Positions 45,164 through 53,948 of a stretch of 64,000 nucleotides of DNA are shown one piece after another. Position 1 is the stretch's first letter. Each line of letters begins with the position of its first letter. Made by a program: the position numbers and the translations under genes. The notes beneath the pieces were generated by a model that was not told where the DNA came from, did not search any database, and saw nothing but the letters and a program-made list of their open reading frames with translations. Source of the DNA: Funiculus sociatus GB2-C1 (GTDB taxonomy: Bacteria > Cyanobacteriota > Cyanobacteriia > Cyanobacteriales > FACHB-T130); the NCBI RefSeq assembly GCF_039962115.1, contig NZ_JAMPKJ010000020.1:25904-89903 (forward strand). The letters run 5' to 3'.

Positions 45164-45946
45164 CTAACTCGAAGCACTGGTATAAAAACGCAACGCAAAC
45201 CGCCACAAAAAATGCGAAGCAACTAACAACACCAACGCCAACACACCTGCACTTACTATCCAACTAACTTCGCCACGTCCTAGCATCGTTTCCGCTGGTA
45301 TAGTTGTTAAAAATGCTACTGGCACTATAAAGGTAAAAAAGAAACGATAAGCAGTAGGATAAGCAACCATCGGAAACCGCCCAGCTTCCAGAAAACCCCT
45401 CAGTACCTCAGTAACATTGTAGATTTTCACAAACCAGATGCTAGTCGCACCCAGCATAAACCACAAACTATAGAGAATCGCAAAACCAAATATTAGCGGA
45501 ACTGCACTTAGAAAATAGTCACCGATATGCAAACTCAACTTGGAACCAGCATAAGCAATTACAATAATCCCAAATAATAAATCCGGCAAACCCCAAGGGG
45601 AAATTGTGCGAGTAGAAAGCCAAAATTGACTGCTAATTGGCTTTAAAAGTACAAAATCTAAAGTTCCTTGCTGAACCAGATCCACAATGCGGTTTAAATT
45701 AGGAACCAGGAAAGTCGCCGAAAAGCCTTGTAAAAGTGTAAAAATTCCCAACACTACCAAAGCTTCTTCCCAACTCCATCCGTCAAAAGTGTAACCGTTG
45801 CTGTAGAACAGGGACAACCCGAACATACTCCCGGCGAGGTTTCCCAAACTGCTGAATGCTGCCAAGACAAAGTTTACTCGATATTCAAGTTCAGCAGCGA
45901 TCGCTGTATTCCAAAATAACCCCAGTACCCTCAGATATCGTTGCAT
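45164..45946 (-). CDS. ABC-2 family transporter permease (second)
   Basis: 260 residues with six predicted hydrophobic segments. Matches the ABC-2 permease type paired with DUF990-like proteins: LFWNTAIAAELEYRVNFVLAAFSS, then FLVPNLNRIVDLVQQGTLDFVLLKPISSQFWLS, FPMVAYPTAYRFFFTFIVP. Third gene in a minus-strand set of ATPase (47179-48159), permease (46251-47042) and this permease. Together they would form an exporter with two different membrane subunits. The substrate is not evident. It is separated from the second gene by 304 bases holding a pseudogene, so co-transcription is less sure. Confidence 0.85.
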   Translation of the reverse strand: MQRYLRVLGLFWNTAIAAELEYRVNFVLAAFSSLGNLAGSMFGLSLFYSNGYTFDGWSWEEALVVLGIFTLLQGFSATFLVPNLNRIVDLVQQGTLDFVLLKPISSQFWLSTRTISPWGLPDLLFGIIVIAYAGSKLSLHIGDYFLSAVPLIFGFAILYSLWFMLGATSIWFVKIYNVTEVLRGFLEAGRFPMVAYPTAYRFFFTFIVPVAFLTTIPAETMLGRGEVSWIVSAGVLALVLLVASHFLWRFALRFYTSASS

Positions 45947-46250
45947 CTTCTTAAGTTGTCAAAATCTGCCATTTTGAAGATAACGCGATCGCGCTTTCCC
46001 TTTCCCATTTCATGCCTAAGAGCGATCGCACTCCTCTGCGCCTCTGTGGTTCGTTTACCCATAAACTACAACAGAAGCGATCGCATCTACTTTTACTTTT
46101 ATGCCAAAAGCCGCAGATATCAGTAGCAAACGTTTAATTAGTCTCTCACCTGAAATCTGGGCGAAATTGGCAACACAGATCATCTAAATAGTAGCCGGAG
46201 AAATTATCAACTATCAAAGTAGACAAATCATCTTTCTTTTGCCTTTTCTC
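45947..46250. other. Gap between the two permease genes
   Basis: 304 bases that interrupt the ABC exporter gene set. It contains several GCGATCGC sites and the nuclease pseudogene fragment at 46101-46217. No intact gene. Confidence 0.6.
46101..46217 (+). pseudogene. N-terminal fragment of an Rpn/PD-(D/E)XK putative transposase-nuclease
   Basis: Reads MPKAADISSKRLISLSPEIW then AKLATQII, a stop, then IVAGEIINYQ in the same frame. From memory of the family, many cyanobacterial Rpn-type (DUF4351-like) proteins start MPKAADIGSKRLISLAPD..W..WVTQ..DIVAGEI. The match continues across the stop codon at 46185-46187, and then ends, so this is a decayed 5' fragment of such a gene. It lies antisense between two ABC permease genes. 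Confidence 0.65.
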
Positions 46251-47042
46251 TTACGCCCCCATCCCCGAATACTGCTTCAAACCTTGCCTCCACATCCAAC
46301 GATTCCACACAAAAAATAGCAAACCCCAACCAAACATTGCCAACAAACCCCGCCCTAAATCTACTGGTAAACCTACCAACAACGCCGCCGGGAAATGAAT
46401 CAAATACGGGAACGGTGTCCACAGCACCACTTCGCGCACAGCTGGTGGAAAAACTTCTAGGGGTGCAACAATACCAGAGAGAAATAGATACAGCAGAAAC
46501 CAGAATTGCTCAATGGCGCTAGCGCGTTCCGTCCAAAAGGCGAACAGAGCAAAAGTGTATTGTATGAGAAAGCGGAGAGTGAAAGCGATCGCTACCACCA
46601 CAAAAAACAACAAAATTCTCCCCACACCAGGAAACCACAAAGCCTTCGGGTAAAGCGTGAAAAATAATATCACCAGCCCCACAATAAACGGCAAACGGGC
46701 AAAGCGTTCGGAAACATGGGCAGCAACGTGATGCCACACCGGATCTAAAGGTTGCAAAAGTCGCGGCGACAACTTCCCCTGCACCACCTCCTTTTCAAAC
46801 TCCCAAATCACCCAAACTACCGTAAACTGCCTAACAAGAAAAGCCGCAATAAAATAGCGGGCAAAATCCACAGGTGACAGCCCAAACCGCCCCCCTTGTG
46901 CCGCTTCCATCCAGATACCCATCAAGATAAAAGGTACAGAACCCGACAGCGCCCACAAAAATAACTCCGCCCGGTACTCTACCATATGAGCGTAGTAAGT
47001 CAAGAGCAAAACTTGAGATTTTCTGACAAATGAACTCATCAT
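46251..47042 (-). CDS. ABC-2 family transporter permease (first)
   Basis: 263 residues, about six transmembrane segments. Shows the paired-permease pattern: YYAHMVEYRAELFLWALSGSVPFILMGIWM, FIAAFLVRQFTVVWVIWEFEKEVVQGKLSPRLLQPLDPVWHH, RASAIEQFWFLLYLFLSGIVAPLEVFP. Between the ATPase gene (137 bases upstream) and the second permease. Exporter membrane subunit; substrate unknown. Confidence 0.87.
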   Translation of the reverse strand: MMSSFVRKSQVLLLTYYAHMVEYRAELFLWALSGSVPFILMGIWMEAAQGGRFGLSPVDFARYFIAAFLVRQFTVVWVIWEFEKEVVQGKLSPRLLQPLDPVWHHVAAHVSERFARLPFIVGLVILFFTLYPKALWFPGVGRILLFFVVVAIAFTLRFLIQYTFALFAFWTERASAIEQFWFLLYLFLSGIVAPLEVFPPAVREVVLWTPFPYLIHFPAALLVGLPVDLGRGLLAMFGWGLLFFVWNRWMWRQGLKQYSGMGA

Positions 47043-47079
47043 ATTTCTTATTTCTTAGTGCGCGGCTTTATTTATTTGT

Positions 47080-47140
47080 TTAACCGCACTTATTTCTTAG
47101 CCCGCGCAGGCGGGCTTTGTTTGTTTAGCCGCGACTAAGC
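47080..47140. repeat. REP-like hairpin repeat, copy D
   Basis: AGCCCGC-GCA-GGCGGGCT hairpin followed by TTGTTTGTTTAGCCGCG. A shortened copy of the 43992-44107 repeat, in the gap between the ATPase and first permease genes. Confidence 0.6.
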
Positions 47141-47178
47141 GAAGAGAGCGCAGGCTCCGCCAACAGTCGTCGGGTATT

Positions 47179-48159
47179 TCATACAACCTCTCCCGCCCGA
47201 AATACTTGACCAATAACTTCTTCGATAGGCGGTTCAGTTACCGTCAAATCCAGCACATCCAATTCTGCCAACATCTTTGCCACCGTGCGAGTCAGCAACT
47301 CCCGACGCACCAAGAAACGCACAAATTGACCATCCAAAGCTTTGATTTCACCGTAAGGCAATTCAGATTCAGGTAGGGGATGCGCCAATTCCACCTTAAC
47401 CTCGCGACACGGTGCAAAACGTTCCAGCAGCCCATCCAAACTACCATCGTAAATCAGCTGTCCTTGGTGAATTAACAGCACCCGCTGGCAAAGTGCCGTA
47501 ATATCTGCCATGTAATGGCTGGTTAAAAGTACAGTAGCCTGATATCGCTGATTGTACTCGCGTAAAAATTCCCGCACCCCCACCTGTGCATTCACATCCA
47601 ATCCCAGGGTCGGCTCATCTAAAAACAGTACCTTGGGTTGGTGCAAAAGTGCTGCCATTAACTCAGCCTTCATCCGTTCCCCCAAGGAAAGTTTCCGCAC
47701 AGGTTGAGTCAGCTTCCCTTCTAGCGAAAGCATCTCGGTCAGTTCTCCCAAGATACGTCGAAACTGTTTATCGGGGATGTCATAAACAGCAGCATTTATT
47801 CTCAATGAGTCCATCGCTGGCAAGTCCCAAAGTAGCTGCTGCTTTTGTCCCATAACCAAGGTTATTTGTTGTAAAAAAGGCGCTTGACGGCGAAAGGGAA
47901 CGTGTCCAGCTACTCTCACAACACCCGCCGAGGGATGAATCAACCCGGTGAGCATTTTCAGTGTAGTAGTCTTTCCCGCACCATTGGCACCCAAAAACCC
48001 CACCACTTCCCCTGTTTCAATGTGGAAGGAAACATCTTGCACAGCTTTAACCTGGCGGTAAGTGCGGCGCACAAAGTGCTGTAACGTTCCCTTGAGTCCG
48101 GGTTCTTTGACAGCTACGGGATAGACTTTGCTCAGGTTTTCAACCGAGACTATGGGCAT
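47179..48159 (-). CDS. ABC transporter ATP-binding protein
   Basis: 326 residues. ATPase of an ABC-2 exporter: Walker A GANGAGKTT near residues 55-63, Q-loop region MGQKQQLLWDLP, signature LSLGERMKAEL, Walker B VLFLDEPTLGLD, H-loop TSHYM. An extra C-terminal part (about 250-326) ends the subunit and is typical of the subgroup paired with two DUF990-like permeases. First gene of the exporter set. No accessory membrane-fusion or outer-membrane gene is nearby. Confidence 0.92.
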   Translation of the reverse strand: MPIVSVENLSKVYPVAVKEPGLKGTLQHFVRRTYRQVKAVQDVSFHIETGEVVGFLGANGAGKTTTLKMLTGLIHPSAGVVRVAGHVPFRRQAPFLQQITLVMGQKQQLLWDLPAMDSLRINAAVYDIPDKQFRRILGELTEMLSLEGKLTQPVRKLSLGERMKAELMAALLHQPKVLFLDEPTLGLDVNAQVGVREFLREYNQRYQATVLLTSHYMADITALCQRVLLIHQGQLIYDGSLDGLLERFAPCREVKVELAHPLPESELPYGEIKALDGQFVRFLVRRELLTRTVAKMLAELDVLDLTVTEPPIEEVIGQVFRAGEVV

Positions 48160-48360
48160 TGCAATTACTTAGGCTCTATGGATCTACCTTAATGATTACA
48201 GAGACAGTTAGTTGTGGCTATCCAACTATGGCAAGACTTCTATAATTCTCGTTTCCAGTAATTTGTAGGTTGCGATTACCCTTGGGAAATCCAAAAACTT
48301 GCTCTCGTTTACGGGGTATTAAGTTTCCTTCTAAGGGCGATTCCCTACGTTCTGCTGATG

Positions 48361-49401
48361 TTACTTTTCTCGCCAACAAGCAGGTGAGATAATTGTTGCC
48401 TCATCATCTAAATAAAAGTGAAAAGTGGATTCTCCTGATTTTTCGCACCGCAATGGTTCAAGCAGCTTAGTAAAAGGATTCCAAACAACAGTCACCGTCC
48501 GCTTAGTGCGTTTCCTCACCAATTCACATTGAATATGAATTGTCGGTAAATGCAGAACCAAAGCACTATGCAACTGTGCCTTTAGGTTAATTGCGTAACG
48601 CTTTCTCACATCTGCCAATTTCCGCTCTAACTCAATTTCTGTTGCCGCAATCCTGTCTAATTCTTTCTCCTTATCACCACCTTCCAGCTTTTTTTTGTGG
48701 ATTTTTAATTGAATTTCTTGCTCAATAGTACCGTAATAACCCTTAAGTCTTTCTTCATCTCGCTGTTGCTTCCGAATTAACCTATTTTGCCAAGCTTCCA
48801 AATCCCGTCTAATCCAATCCTCAGCTTGTTTTTGAATCAAAATAGACAAAAATTCATCTGTTTGAGACTGCGGCAAACTTGTATCATCAACAGCAATCCA
48901 ATCAGACTTCCATAATAAAGCGTCCCCAATTTCTACTGGAGAAACTCCCGTTAGTTCGTTGATAAAAAAGGAAATCATTCCCTGGCGATTTTCATCCGCC
49001 TCTGCTACATAGGCCACATTACACAAGATGTATCGAGTAATTTCTGGTTTGGCTTCTCCTACACGCAGCAAACCGTTTAATGGTCTGATTCGCTCCGAAA
49101 CCAGTTTCTCAAAACCTGTAGTTTTCAGGTAGCCATCTAATTTTACACCTAAGGCGCTGACGCATCCTTTTTTTTCGAGAAGCGATTCAAATTTTTTTAA
49201 AATCTCTGAATTGTAGCTAACAAAATGGCTGTTCGGAACATCTGCTCTCGTACTAAAGGTGACTTCTTCTGAGAGTTCCAGCGTCTCTGCTACGTTTTCT
49301 GTTAATAACACACTCAAAGTATGAGGATTGGTTGATTCCGCTACGCCTTCGTGCAGAAAGACAATTTTTTCTAGAGTTGTTAGCAAGGGATCTTCGGTCA
49401 T
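48361..49401 (-). CDS. Coiled-coil protein paired with SNF2 helicase
   Basis: 346 residues; no confident family name. N-terminal 190 residues are mixed alpha/beta with no catalytic motif that I recognise. Residues about 195-275 form a long, highly charged coiled coil (DWIRRDLEAWQNRLIRKQQRD, EKELDRIAATEIELERKLADVRKRY). The last 70 residues are beta-rich and end with C..(S)..C-type remnants (LRCEKS and SPACW) that look like a zinc ribbon with two of four ligands lost. It follows the SNF2 helicase gene by 71 bases on the same strand. Longer single-chain SNF2 proteins in other prokaryotes carry, after the helicase domains, a charged coiled coil and a Cys-rich end, so this may be the detached C-terminal half of such a protein. 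That comparison is from memory. Confidence 0.6.
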   Translation of the reverse strand: MTEDPLLTTLEKIVFLHEGVAESTNPHTLSVLLTENVAETLELSEEVTFSTRADVPNSHFVSYNSEILKKFESLLEKKGCVSALGVKLDGYLKTTGFEKLVSERIRPLNGLLRVGEAKPEITRYILCNVAYVAEADENRQGMISFFINELTGVSPVEIGDALLWKSDWIAVDDTSLPQSQTDEFLSILIQKQAEDWIRRDLEAWQNRLIRKQQRDEERLKGYYGTIEQEIQLKIHKKKLEGGDKEKELDRIAATEIELERKLADVRKRYAINLKAQLHSALVLHLPTIHIQCELVRKRTKRTVTVVWNPFTKLLEPLRCEKSGESTFHFYLDDEATIISPACWREK

Positions 49402-49434
49402 TTTACAAAATATAAAATTAAGTTCCTTTTTAGT

Positions 49435-49470
49435 TTCTCGTTCCTATCCAGCCTGGGAACTAGAATTATA
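49435..49470. repeat. Dispersed repeat, CTCGTTCC..CTGGGAAC type
   Basis: TTCTCGTTCCTATCCAGCCTGGGAACTAGAA, an imperfect palindrome of the same family as 23777-23852, in the 71-base gap between helicase and partner genes. Confidence 0.5.
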
Positions 49471-49472
49471 CA

Positions 49473-51179
49473 TTAGGCTTCAAAGTCTTCACCAAAAATT
49501 TTCTCATCCAGTTCGTGAGATTCTTGATAACTCTGCTTGGCTTTCAATAAATCATCTGCCAATTGGTCAAAAGCTGTTTCTAATTCCGGTTTAGCTTGAT
49601 TTTTCAACCAAATCTCCATCACGGCTTCGCTGAAATCAAAATCTTCATCGAGATTGCCTAAAATTGTTTCAATCTCCCCTACAACCAGTTCAAACATATT
49701 GATTTTGTCGTGCAAGATTCGCAGAATATATTCTTCAATGCTACCAGCCAGACAAAAGTTAAAGATAAAGACATCTTGAGTTTGCCCAATCCGGTGAATG
49801 CGACCTATTCGTTGTTCTATTTTCATCGGGTTCCAGGGTAAGTCATAATTTACTATGACATTGGCAAACTGAATATTACGTCCTTCTCCCCCCGTTTCAG
49901 ATGCTAACAGCACCGACACAGTATCCCGAAACAACTCAATAGCTGCATCTTTTTCTTTTAAAGACATATCGCCGCTAAATTCAGCAAACTTAATCCCCGC
50001 TTCAGTTAAACAAGAGACTAAATAGGACTGGGTTTTTCTATGAGTTGTGAAAACCAAAGTTTTTTGCGTAGATTGTTTTAACAACTCCATCAACTGATGC
50101 GCTTTCTCAACTTGCTTAATTTGAGATGCTTGTTTCAGTAAGGCTTTAAGTTCTTTATGGTCAAAGCGTTCAGTTAGATTGTTGAGGGAATCTGTTAAAG
50201 CAGTCGGGCTGCTACCAGCACGCATTAACAAGCTTGTGCGCGTTAATCTGTCCATTTGTTCAGCATAGGTACGCAGATAATCAGTTAAAGATTGATAAAG
50301 TTTTTTCTCGCTGGGTGTTGGTTGGACTGTGATGGTGGAGGCGAATCTTTTGGGCAGTTTGACATCCACCAGAGAACGGGTGTTTCGCACCATGACTTCC
50401 CGCATCAGTTGCCGCAGTTTCTCAGGATTTTTGGGTACTCGCCCATTTTTGGAGTCTACATACTCTTTTTTGAATAAAGCTTCTGTTTTTAACAGTCCGG
50501 GCTTTAATAGTGTTAAAAGATTGAATAGCTCTACCAGAGAATTTTGAACTGGTGTGGCAGTGAGCATTAAAATAAATCGTTTGTTTAGGGCATTAACAAG
50601 CTTCCAATTGAGAGTATTGCGATTTTTGAGATGATGGGCTTCATCGACAATTACTAAATCCCAAGCACGGGCGGTGACGTGGGGAAAGTGTTTAGCAGAT
50701 TTGGCTGTGTTGATGGAAGCAATAATTCGGTTGTTAGCTGTCCAAAATTCGGCGGCGTTTTGAACTTGTTTATCGTCGGTGGTGATGGTTTCTATGCCGA
50801 ATTTTTCTTGTAATTCTAATTGCCATTGCGATACAAGGGAGGCTGGGGTGAGAATTAGGAGGGATTGAATCATGCCTCGGACGAGGTATTCTTTGCAAAT
50901 TATTGCTGCTTCAATGGTTTTGCCTAGTCCGACTTCATCGGCGAGTAAGGCACGTCCTCCGAGTTGTTTCAACACTTTTTTGGCGGTTTCGATTTGATAC
51001 CAATGTTTGTCTATGTTGGTGAGGGTGGGTAAACACACCAGTTGGTCATAATCTGCTAGTACGGATAAGTTAAATAATTCTAAGCGGACTTCATAATATT
51101 CCCAGGCGTCGGTTTGTCTCTCTTTAAGGGCTTCTAAGGCGGGGGAGTTCTCGAAGTTAAAGGAATAGAAGTGAGGCAT
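49473..51179 (-). CDS. SNF2-family DEAD/DEAH-box helicase
   Basis: 568 residues. Swi2/Snf2-type ATPase: motif I DEVGLGKT at 81-88, motif Ia ILTPASLVSQW, motif II DEAH at 179-182 (VDEAHHLKN), motif III LTATPVQN, and in the second RecA lobe LVFTTHRKT, SVLLASETGGEGRNIQFAN and IGRIHRIGQTQDVFIFN. Such enzymes move along double-stranded DNA and remodel bound proteins rather than unwind DNA. The first 60 residues have no zinc finger. After the motor a helical tail (about 480-568, EEYILRILHDKINMFELVVGEIE) is typical of HepA/DISARM-like SNF2 proteins. Followed by the coiled-coil gene. No methylase, nuclease or other defence gene is adjacent. Confidence 0.9.
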   Translation of the reverse strand: MPHFYSFNFENSPALEALKERQTDAWEYYEVRLELFNLSVLADYDQLVCLPTLTNIDKHWYQIETAKKVLKQLGGRALLADEVGLGKTIEAAIICKEYLVRGMIQSLLILTPASLVSQWQLELQEKFGIETITTDDKQVQNAAEFWTANNRIIASINTAKSAKHFPHVTARAWDLVIVDEAHHLKNRNTLNWKLVNALNKRFILMLTATPVQNSLVELFNLLTLLKPGLLKTEALFKKEYVDSKNGRVPKNPEKLRQLMREVMVRNTRSLVDVKLPKRFASTITVQPTPSEKKLYQSLTDYLRTYAEQMDRLTRTSLLMRAGSSPTALTDSLNNLTERFDHKELKALLKQASQIKQVEKAHQLMELLKQSTQKTLVFTTHRKTQSYLVSCLTEAGIKFAEFSGDMSLKEKDAAIELFRDTVSVLLASETGGEGRNIQFANVIVNYDLPWNPMKIEQRIGRIHRIGQTQDVFIFNFCLAGSIEEYILRILHDKINMFELVVGEIETILGNLDEDFDFSEAVMEIWLKNQAKPELETAFDQLADDLLKAKQSYQESHELDEKIFGEDFEA

Positions 51180-51234
51180 TGTGTAACTGGTAATTGTAAA
51201 ATCGCAAATGTTCCCAGAAACAGGGTTTCTCTAA

Positions 51235-51360
51235 GAGGATGTTTGAATTATGTATGTGACGCTGAAATCTTGGAGATCCCTACGCCCATCCCCTTAAAAA
51301 GGGGGATTTAGGGGGATATTTAACCTATAACGTTAGAAAAAGCACTTTTCAAATATCCTC
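51235..51360. mobile_element. MITE-like element, 126 bp, 13-bp terminal repeats
   Basis: Left end GAGGATGTTTGAA and right end TTCAAATATCCTC (12 of 13 complementary). Interior GAGATCCC..CCCATCCCCTTAAAAAGGGGG matches the layout of the element at 28359-28512. Lies directly upstream of the SNF2 helicase start. Confidence 0.65.
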
Positions 51361-51421
51361 AAAGTAGAGTTAGGCTGGCTTTTGGGGGTTTGCTGTGGTT
51401 ATCAGATGAATTATATCAATG

Positions 51422-51452
51422 AAATAGGGCAGGGAAATTCCCTGCCCTATTT
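51422..51452 (-). terminator. Terminator of the glutamate dehydrogenase gene
   Basis: Nearly perfect palindrome AAATAGGGCAGGGAA-A-TTCCCTGCCCTATTT (15-bp arms; a real loop will open the centre). It lies 31 bases after the gdhA stop; T-rich sequence follows on the minus strand. Confidence 0.75.
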
Positions 51453-51482
51453 TCTGAAGGTTCTGTTTAATTCAACTACTTG

Positions 51483-52781
51483 CTACCCGTAAACTCGACC
51501 GTTAATGTAGTAGTCTCGCGTACCTTTGGCGTTGATGGCTTCTCCCAACCTGTTTAAGGCATGGACATAAGCGGCTGTTCGCATTGAAATGGCTAATGTT
51601 TGAGAAATTGCCCAAATCTGCTCGGTTTCTTTGACAATTTTCTCTTTTAATTGTTGATTTACTGCCTCTAGTGTCCAATAAAGTCCGCTGCGATTTTGCA
51701 CCCATTCAAAGTAGCTGACTGTGACACCGCCTGCATTGACTAAAATATCGGGAAAAACATGGATTCCCCGTTGTTCGAGAATTTTATCAGCTACTGAGTT
51801 AATTGGACCGTTAGCAACTTCAAAGATATATTTGGCTTTGATGTCCTGCACGTTTGCTTCAGTAATTTGATTTTCCAAAGCTGCGGGAATCAAAATGTCA
51901 ACGTCTAAGGCTAAAAGTTCCTCATTGGTGATTACTTCGTGTTCGTGGATGTTGCAAACTGTGCCTTTGCAGTAGATGGCTTTGATTCCTTGGCTGGATC
52001 TTTTGTATTGTCTGATGCTCGGAATATCTAATCCTTGTTTGGTATAGATGCCACCTTGAGAATCACTCACCGCAACGATTTTATAACCTGCTTTGGAGAG
52101 TAATTCGGCTATTTCTGCGCCAGCATTGCCAAATCCTTGAACGGCTACTGTTGTTTCTTGGGGTGGGCGATTCAGTTTGCTCATAATGCTTTCTATTACA
52201 AAAAAAGCACCTGTGGCGGTGGCGGTATCTCTACCCAAACTACCGCCCATTGATAGGGGTTTTCCGGTGACAACGGCGGGGGTAATTTGACGGCGGATGA
52301 TATTGTATTGATCCATCATCCAACCCATAATCATTGGGTTGGTGTAAACGTCGGGTGCGGGAATGTCTATGTCAGGGCCAATAAAGTCTGCGATCGCATC
52401 CACATAACCTCGACTTAACCTTTCTAATTCCATCTTCGAGAGTTCTTTGGGATTTAGCGTTATTCCCCCTTTCGCACCCCCAAAAGGTAGATTTAGCACT
52501 GCACATTTAAAGGTCATCCAAAACGCTAATGATTGCACTTCATCCATTGATACATTGGGATGATAACGCACGCCTCCTTTGGTTGGCCCTCTGGTATCGT
52601 CGTACCGAACCCGATAACCTTGAAAAATTCTCAAAGTGCCGTTGTCCATCCGGACGGGAATTGAAACGGCTAAACTTGCTTTAGGATATTTTAGGTGTTC
52701 CGTTGCATCGTCGGAAAGAGAAACATATTTCAAGGCTTGTTCCAATCTTTGACTAGCATCAGCAAATAATGAATCTGACAT
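51483..52781 (-). CDS. gdhA: Glutamate dehydrogenase (Glu/Leu/Phe/Val dehydrogenase family)
   Basis: 432 residues. Oxidatively deaminates glutamate or makes it from 2-oxoglutarate and ammonium. Conserved features: GYRVRYDDTRGPTKGGVRYHP, the catalytic lysine in NLPFGGAKGGI, DIPAPDVYTNPMIMGWM, GSLGRDTATATG, and the Rossmann turn VQGFGNAGAEIAELL near residue 218-232. Length fits the hexameric small GDH. Coenzyme preference (NAD or NADP) cannot be fixed by eye. No regulator adjacent. Upstream gap of 529 bases. Confidence 0.93.
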   Translation of the reverse strand: MSDSLFADASQRLEQALKYVSLSDDATEHLKYPKASLAVSIPVRMDNGTLRIFQGYRVRYDDTRGPTKGGVRYHPNVSMDEVQSLAFWMTFKCAVLNLPFGGAKGGITLNPKELSKMELERLSRGYVDAIADFIGPDIDIPAPDVYTNPMIMGWMMDQYNIIRRQITPAVVTGKPLSMGGSLGRDTATATGAFFVIESIMSKLNRPPQETTVAVQGFGNAGAEIAELLSKAGYKIVAVSDSQGGIYTKQGLDIPSIRQYKRSSQGIKAIYCKGTVCNIHEHEVITNEELLALDVDILIPAALENQITEANVQDIKAKYIFEVANGPINSVADKILEQRGIHVFPDILVNAGGVTVSYFEWVQNRSGLYWTLEAVNQQLKEKIVKETEQIWAISQTLAISMRTAAYVHALNRLGEAINAKGTRDYYINGRVYG

Positions 52782-53310
52782 CCCACTATTTCTCCTCTTG
52801 TACGATTGAGTTGGTATGCAGATGCAAATTTAACTTCCTTCCTAAGTAGATTCACGGAAGTAGAAACGAATTGCTTTGGCTATGGTCGTTAATAAATAGG
52901 TGAAAAACATACAAAGATCCTCCCAACCCGTTTCTTCTTTTGTCTAGTACGCGGGTTTCTCAGGTTTGGGGATATTTTGGGAATATTTTGACGACCTACT
53001 TATTAAGCGATGCTGCGTTAGCAGCCGCTTTGCTACGCATCACACGTATCGCAATCAATTCCTTGTCTTGGGTTACATCTCCTATCACTCATTAAAACAC
53101 GAGATTCGCTGTAGCATAAGTAACAAATTAACAAAAAGCTACAAAAATCGGTATGGGGTAGAAAGCCCCCTTATGCGATCGCAATCCATACAATATCTTG
53201 GATATTAGTGGCTGTTCTTAGTGCAGGGGTGTGACACTAGAAGCATAGAGACTCCCTAAAGCGAGTCCTAAAGTCAAGCAATAAGTTTCCCTTCCTCGGC
53301 TGAATGTCTT
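52782..53310. other. Divergent intergenic region between gdhA and DUF4126 gene
   Basis: 529 bases without a supported gene. It contains an imperfect dispersed repeat GATGCTGCGTTAGCAG..CTACGCATC near 53008-53041 and AT-rich promoter-like sequence. I see no clear GTAN8TAC NtcA site. Confidence 0.45.
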
Positions 53311-53889
53311 ATGATTGAAATCCTCGCCGCGCTCTCTGCTTCGTCGGCGGCAGGGATGAGAATAGCTCTGCCCCTGCTAGTCATTGGCATATTGCCGAAC
53401 ACCACTCTCTGGGCTAGCGTACCAATTTTGTCACGCTTTCCTCCCCCTGTGGTGATGGGAGTGCTTACCAGCTGGTCGTTATTTGAGCTTTTTGCCTCTA
53501 AAAAGCTTCTGGGACAGCGCGTATTGCAAGTTATGCAGCTAGTCTTTAGCCCAATAGTGGGAGCAATTCTGGGCATCGCCGTTGCTCAAATTACTGGCAC
53601 TTCAACATGGTTACTCTGGATAGTTGCTGTGGTCGGTGGCTTATTAGCTTTCGTACTCCAGCTAGTTCAGGTTGGTTGGTTCTACCGTCTGCGCGGTTTA
53701 CCCCTGTGGGCTGTCTTTATCGAAGATGCTTTGTGCATTTTCCTAGTCATCTTCGCCTTTGACGCGCCTCAGCAGGGAGGATTAATTGCTCTAATTTTGT
53801 TATGGCTAGCCCTTCGCAGTTCTAAGGAGTGGTATCGCTGGTATCGAGGACGAAAACCTTCTAGAAAGCGCTATCAGGAACCAGATTAA
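53311..53889 (+). CDS. DUF4126 membrane protein
   Basis: 192 residues, four to five hydrophobic segments (about 3-30, 75-100, 105-130, 145-165). N-terminus IEILAALSASSAAGMRIALPLL and the centre GAILGIAVAQITG are typical of DUF4126. The C-terminus is basic (RRYRGRKPSRKRYQ type). Function unknown. The gene converges on hemH with 59 bases between stops. Confidence 0.75.
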   Translation: MIEILAALSASSAAGMRIALPLLVIGILPNTTLWASVPILSRFPPPVVMGVLTSWSLFELFASKKLLGQRVLQVMQLVFSPIVGAILGIAVAQITGTSTWLLWIVAVVGGLLAFVLQLVQVGWFYRLRGLPLWAVFIEDALCIFLVIFAFDAPQQGGLIALILLWLALRSSKEWYRWYRGRKPSRKRYQEPD

Positions 53890-53948
53890 AAAGTAAAGAG
53901 TAAGCAGTTATTAATTCAAAACTGCTCACTCCTTACTCTCTAATTTCT

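Larger units (their letters stand above)
51180..51482. other. Intergenic region between gdhA 3' end and helicase gene
   Basis: 303 bases. It contains the MITE-like element at 51235-51360 and the gdhA terminator at 51422-51452. The helicase promoter must lie within or beside the element. Confidence 0.6.

Noticed and set aside
49473..51179. DISARM or other named defence island around the SNF2 helicase
   Set aside because: No methylase, DUF1998, phospholipase or nuclease gene is adjacent. Neighbours are gdhA and an ABC exporter.
52782..53310. NtcA site in the gdhA promoter
   Set aside because: No GTAN8TAC match at a suitable position was found by eye.
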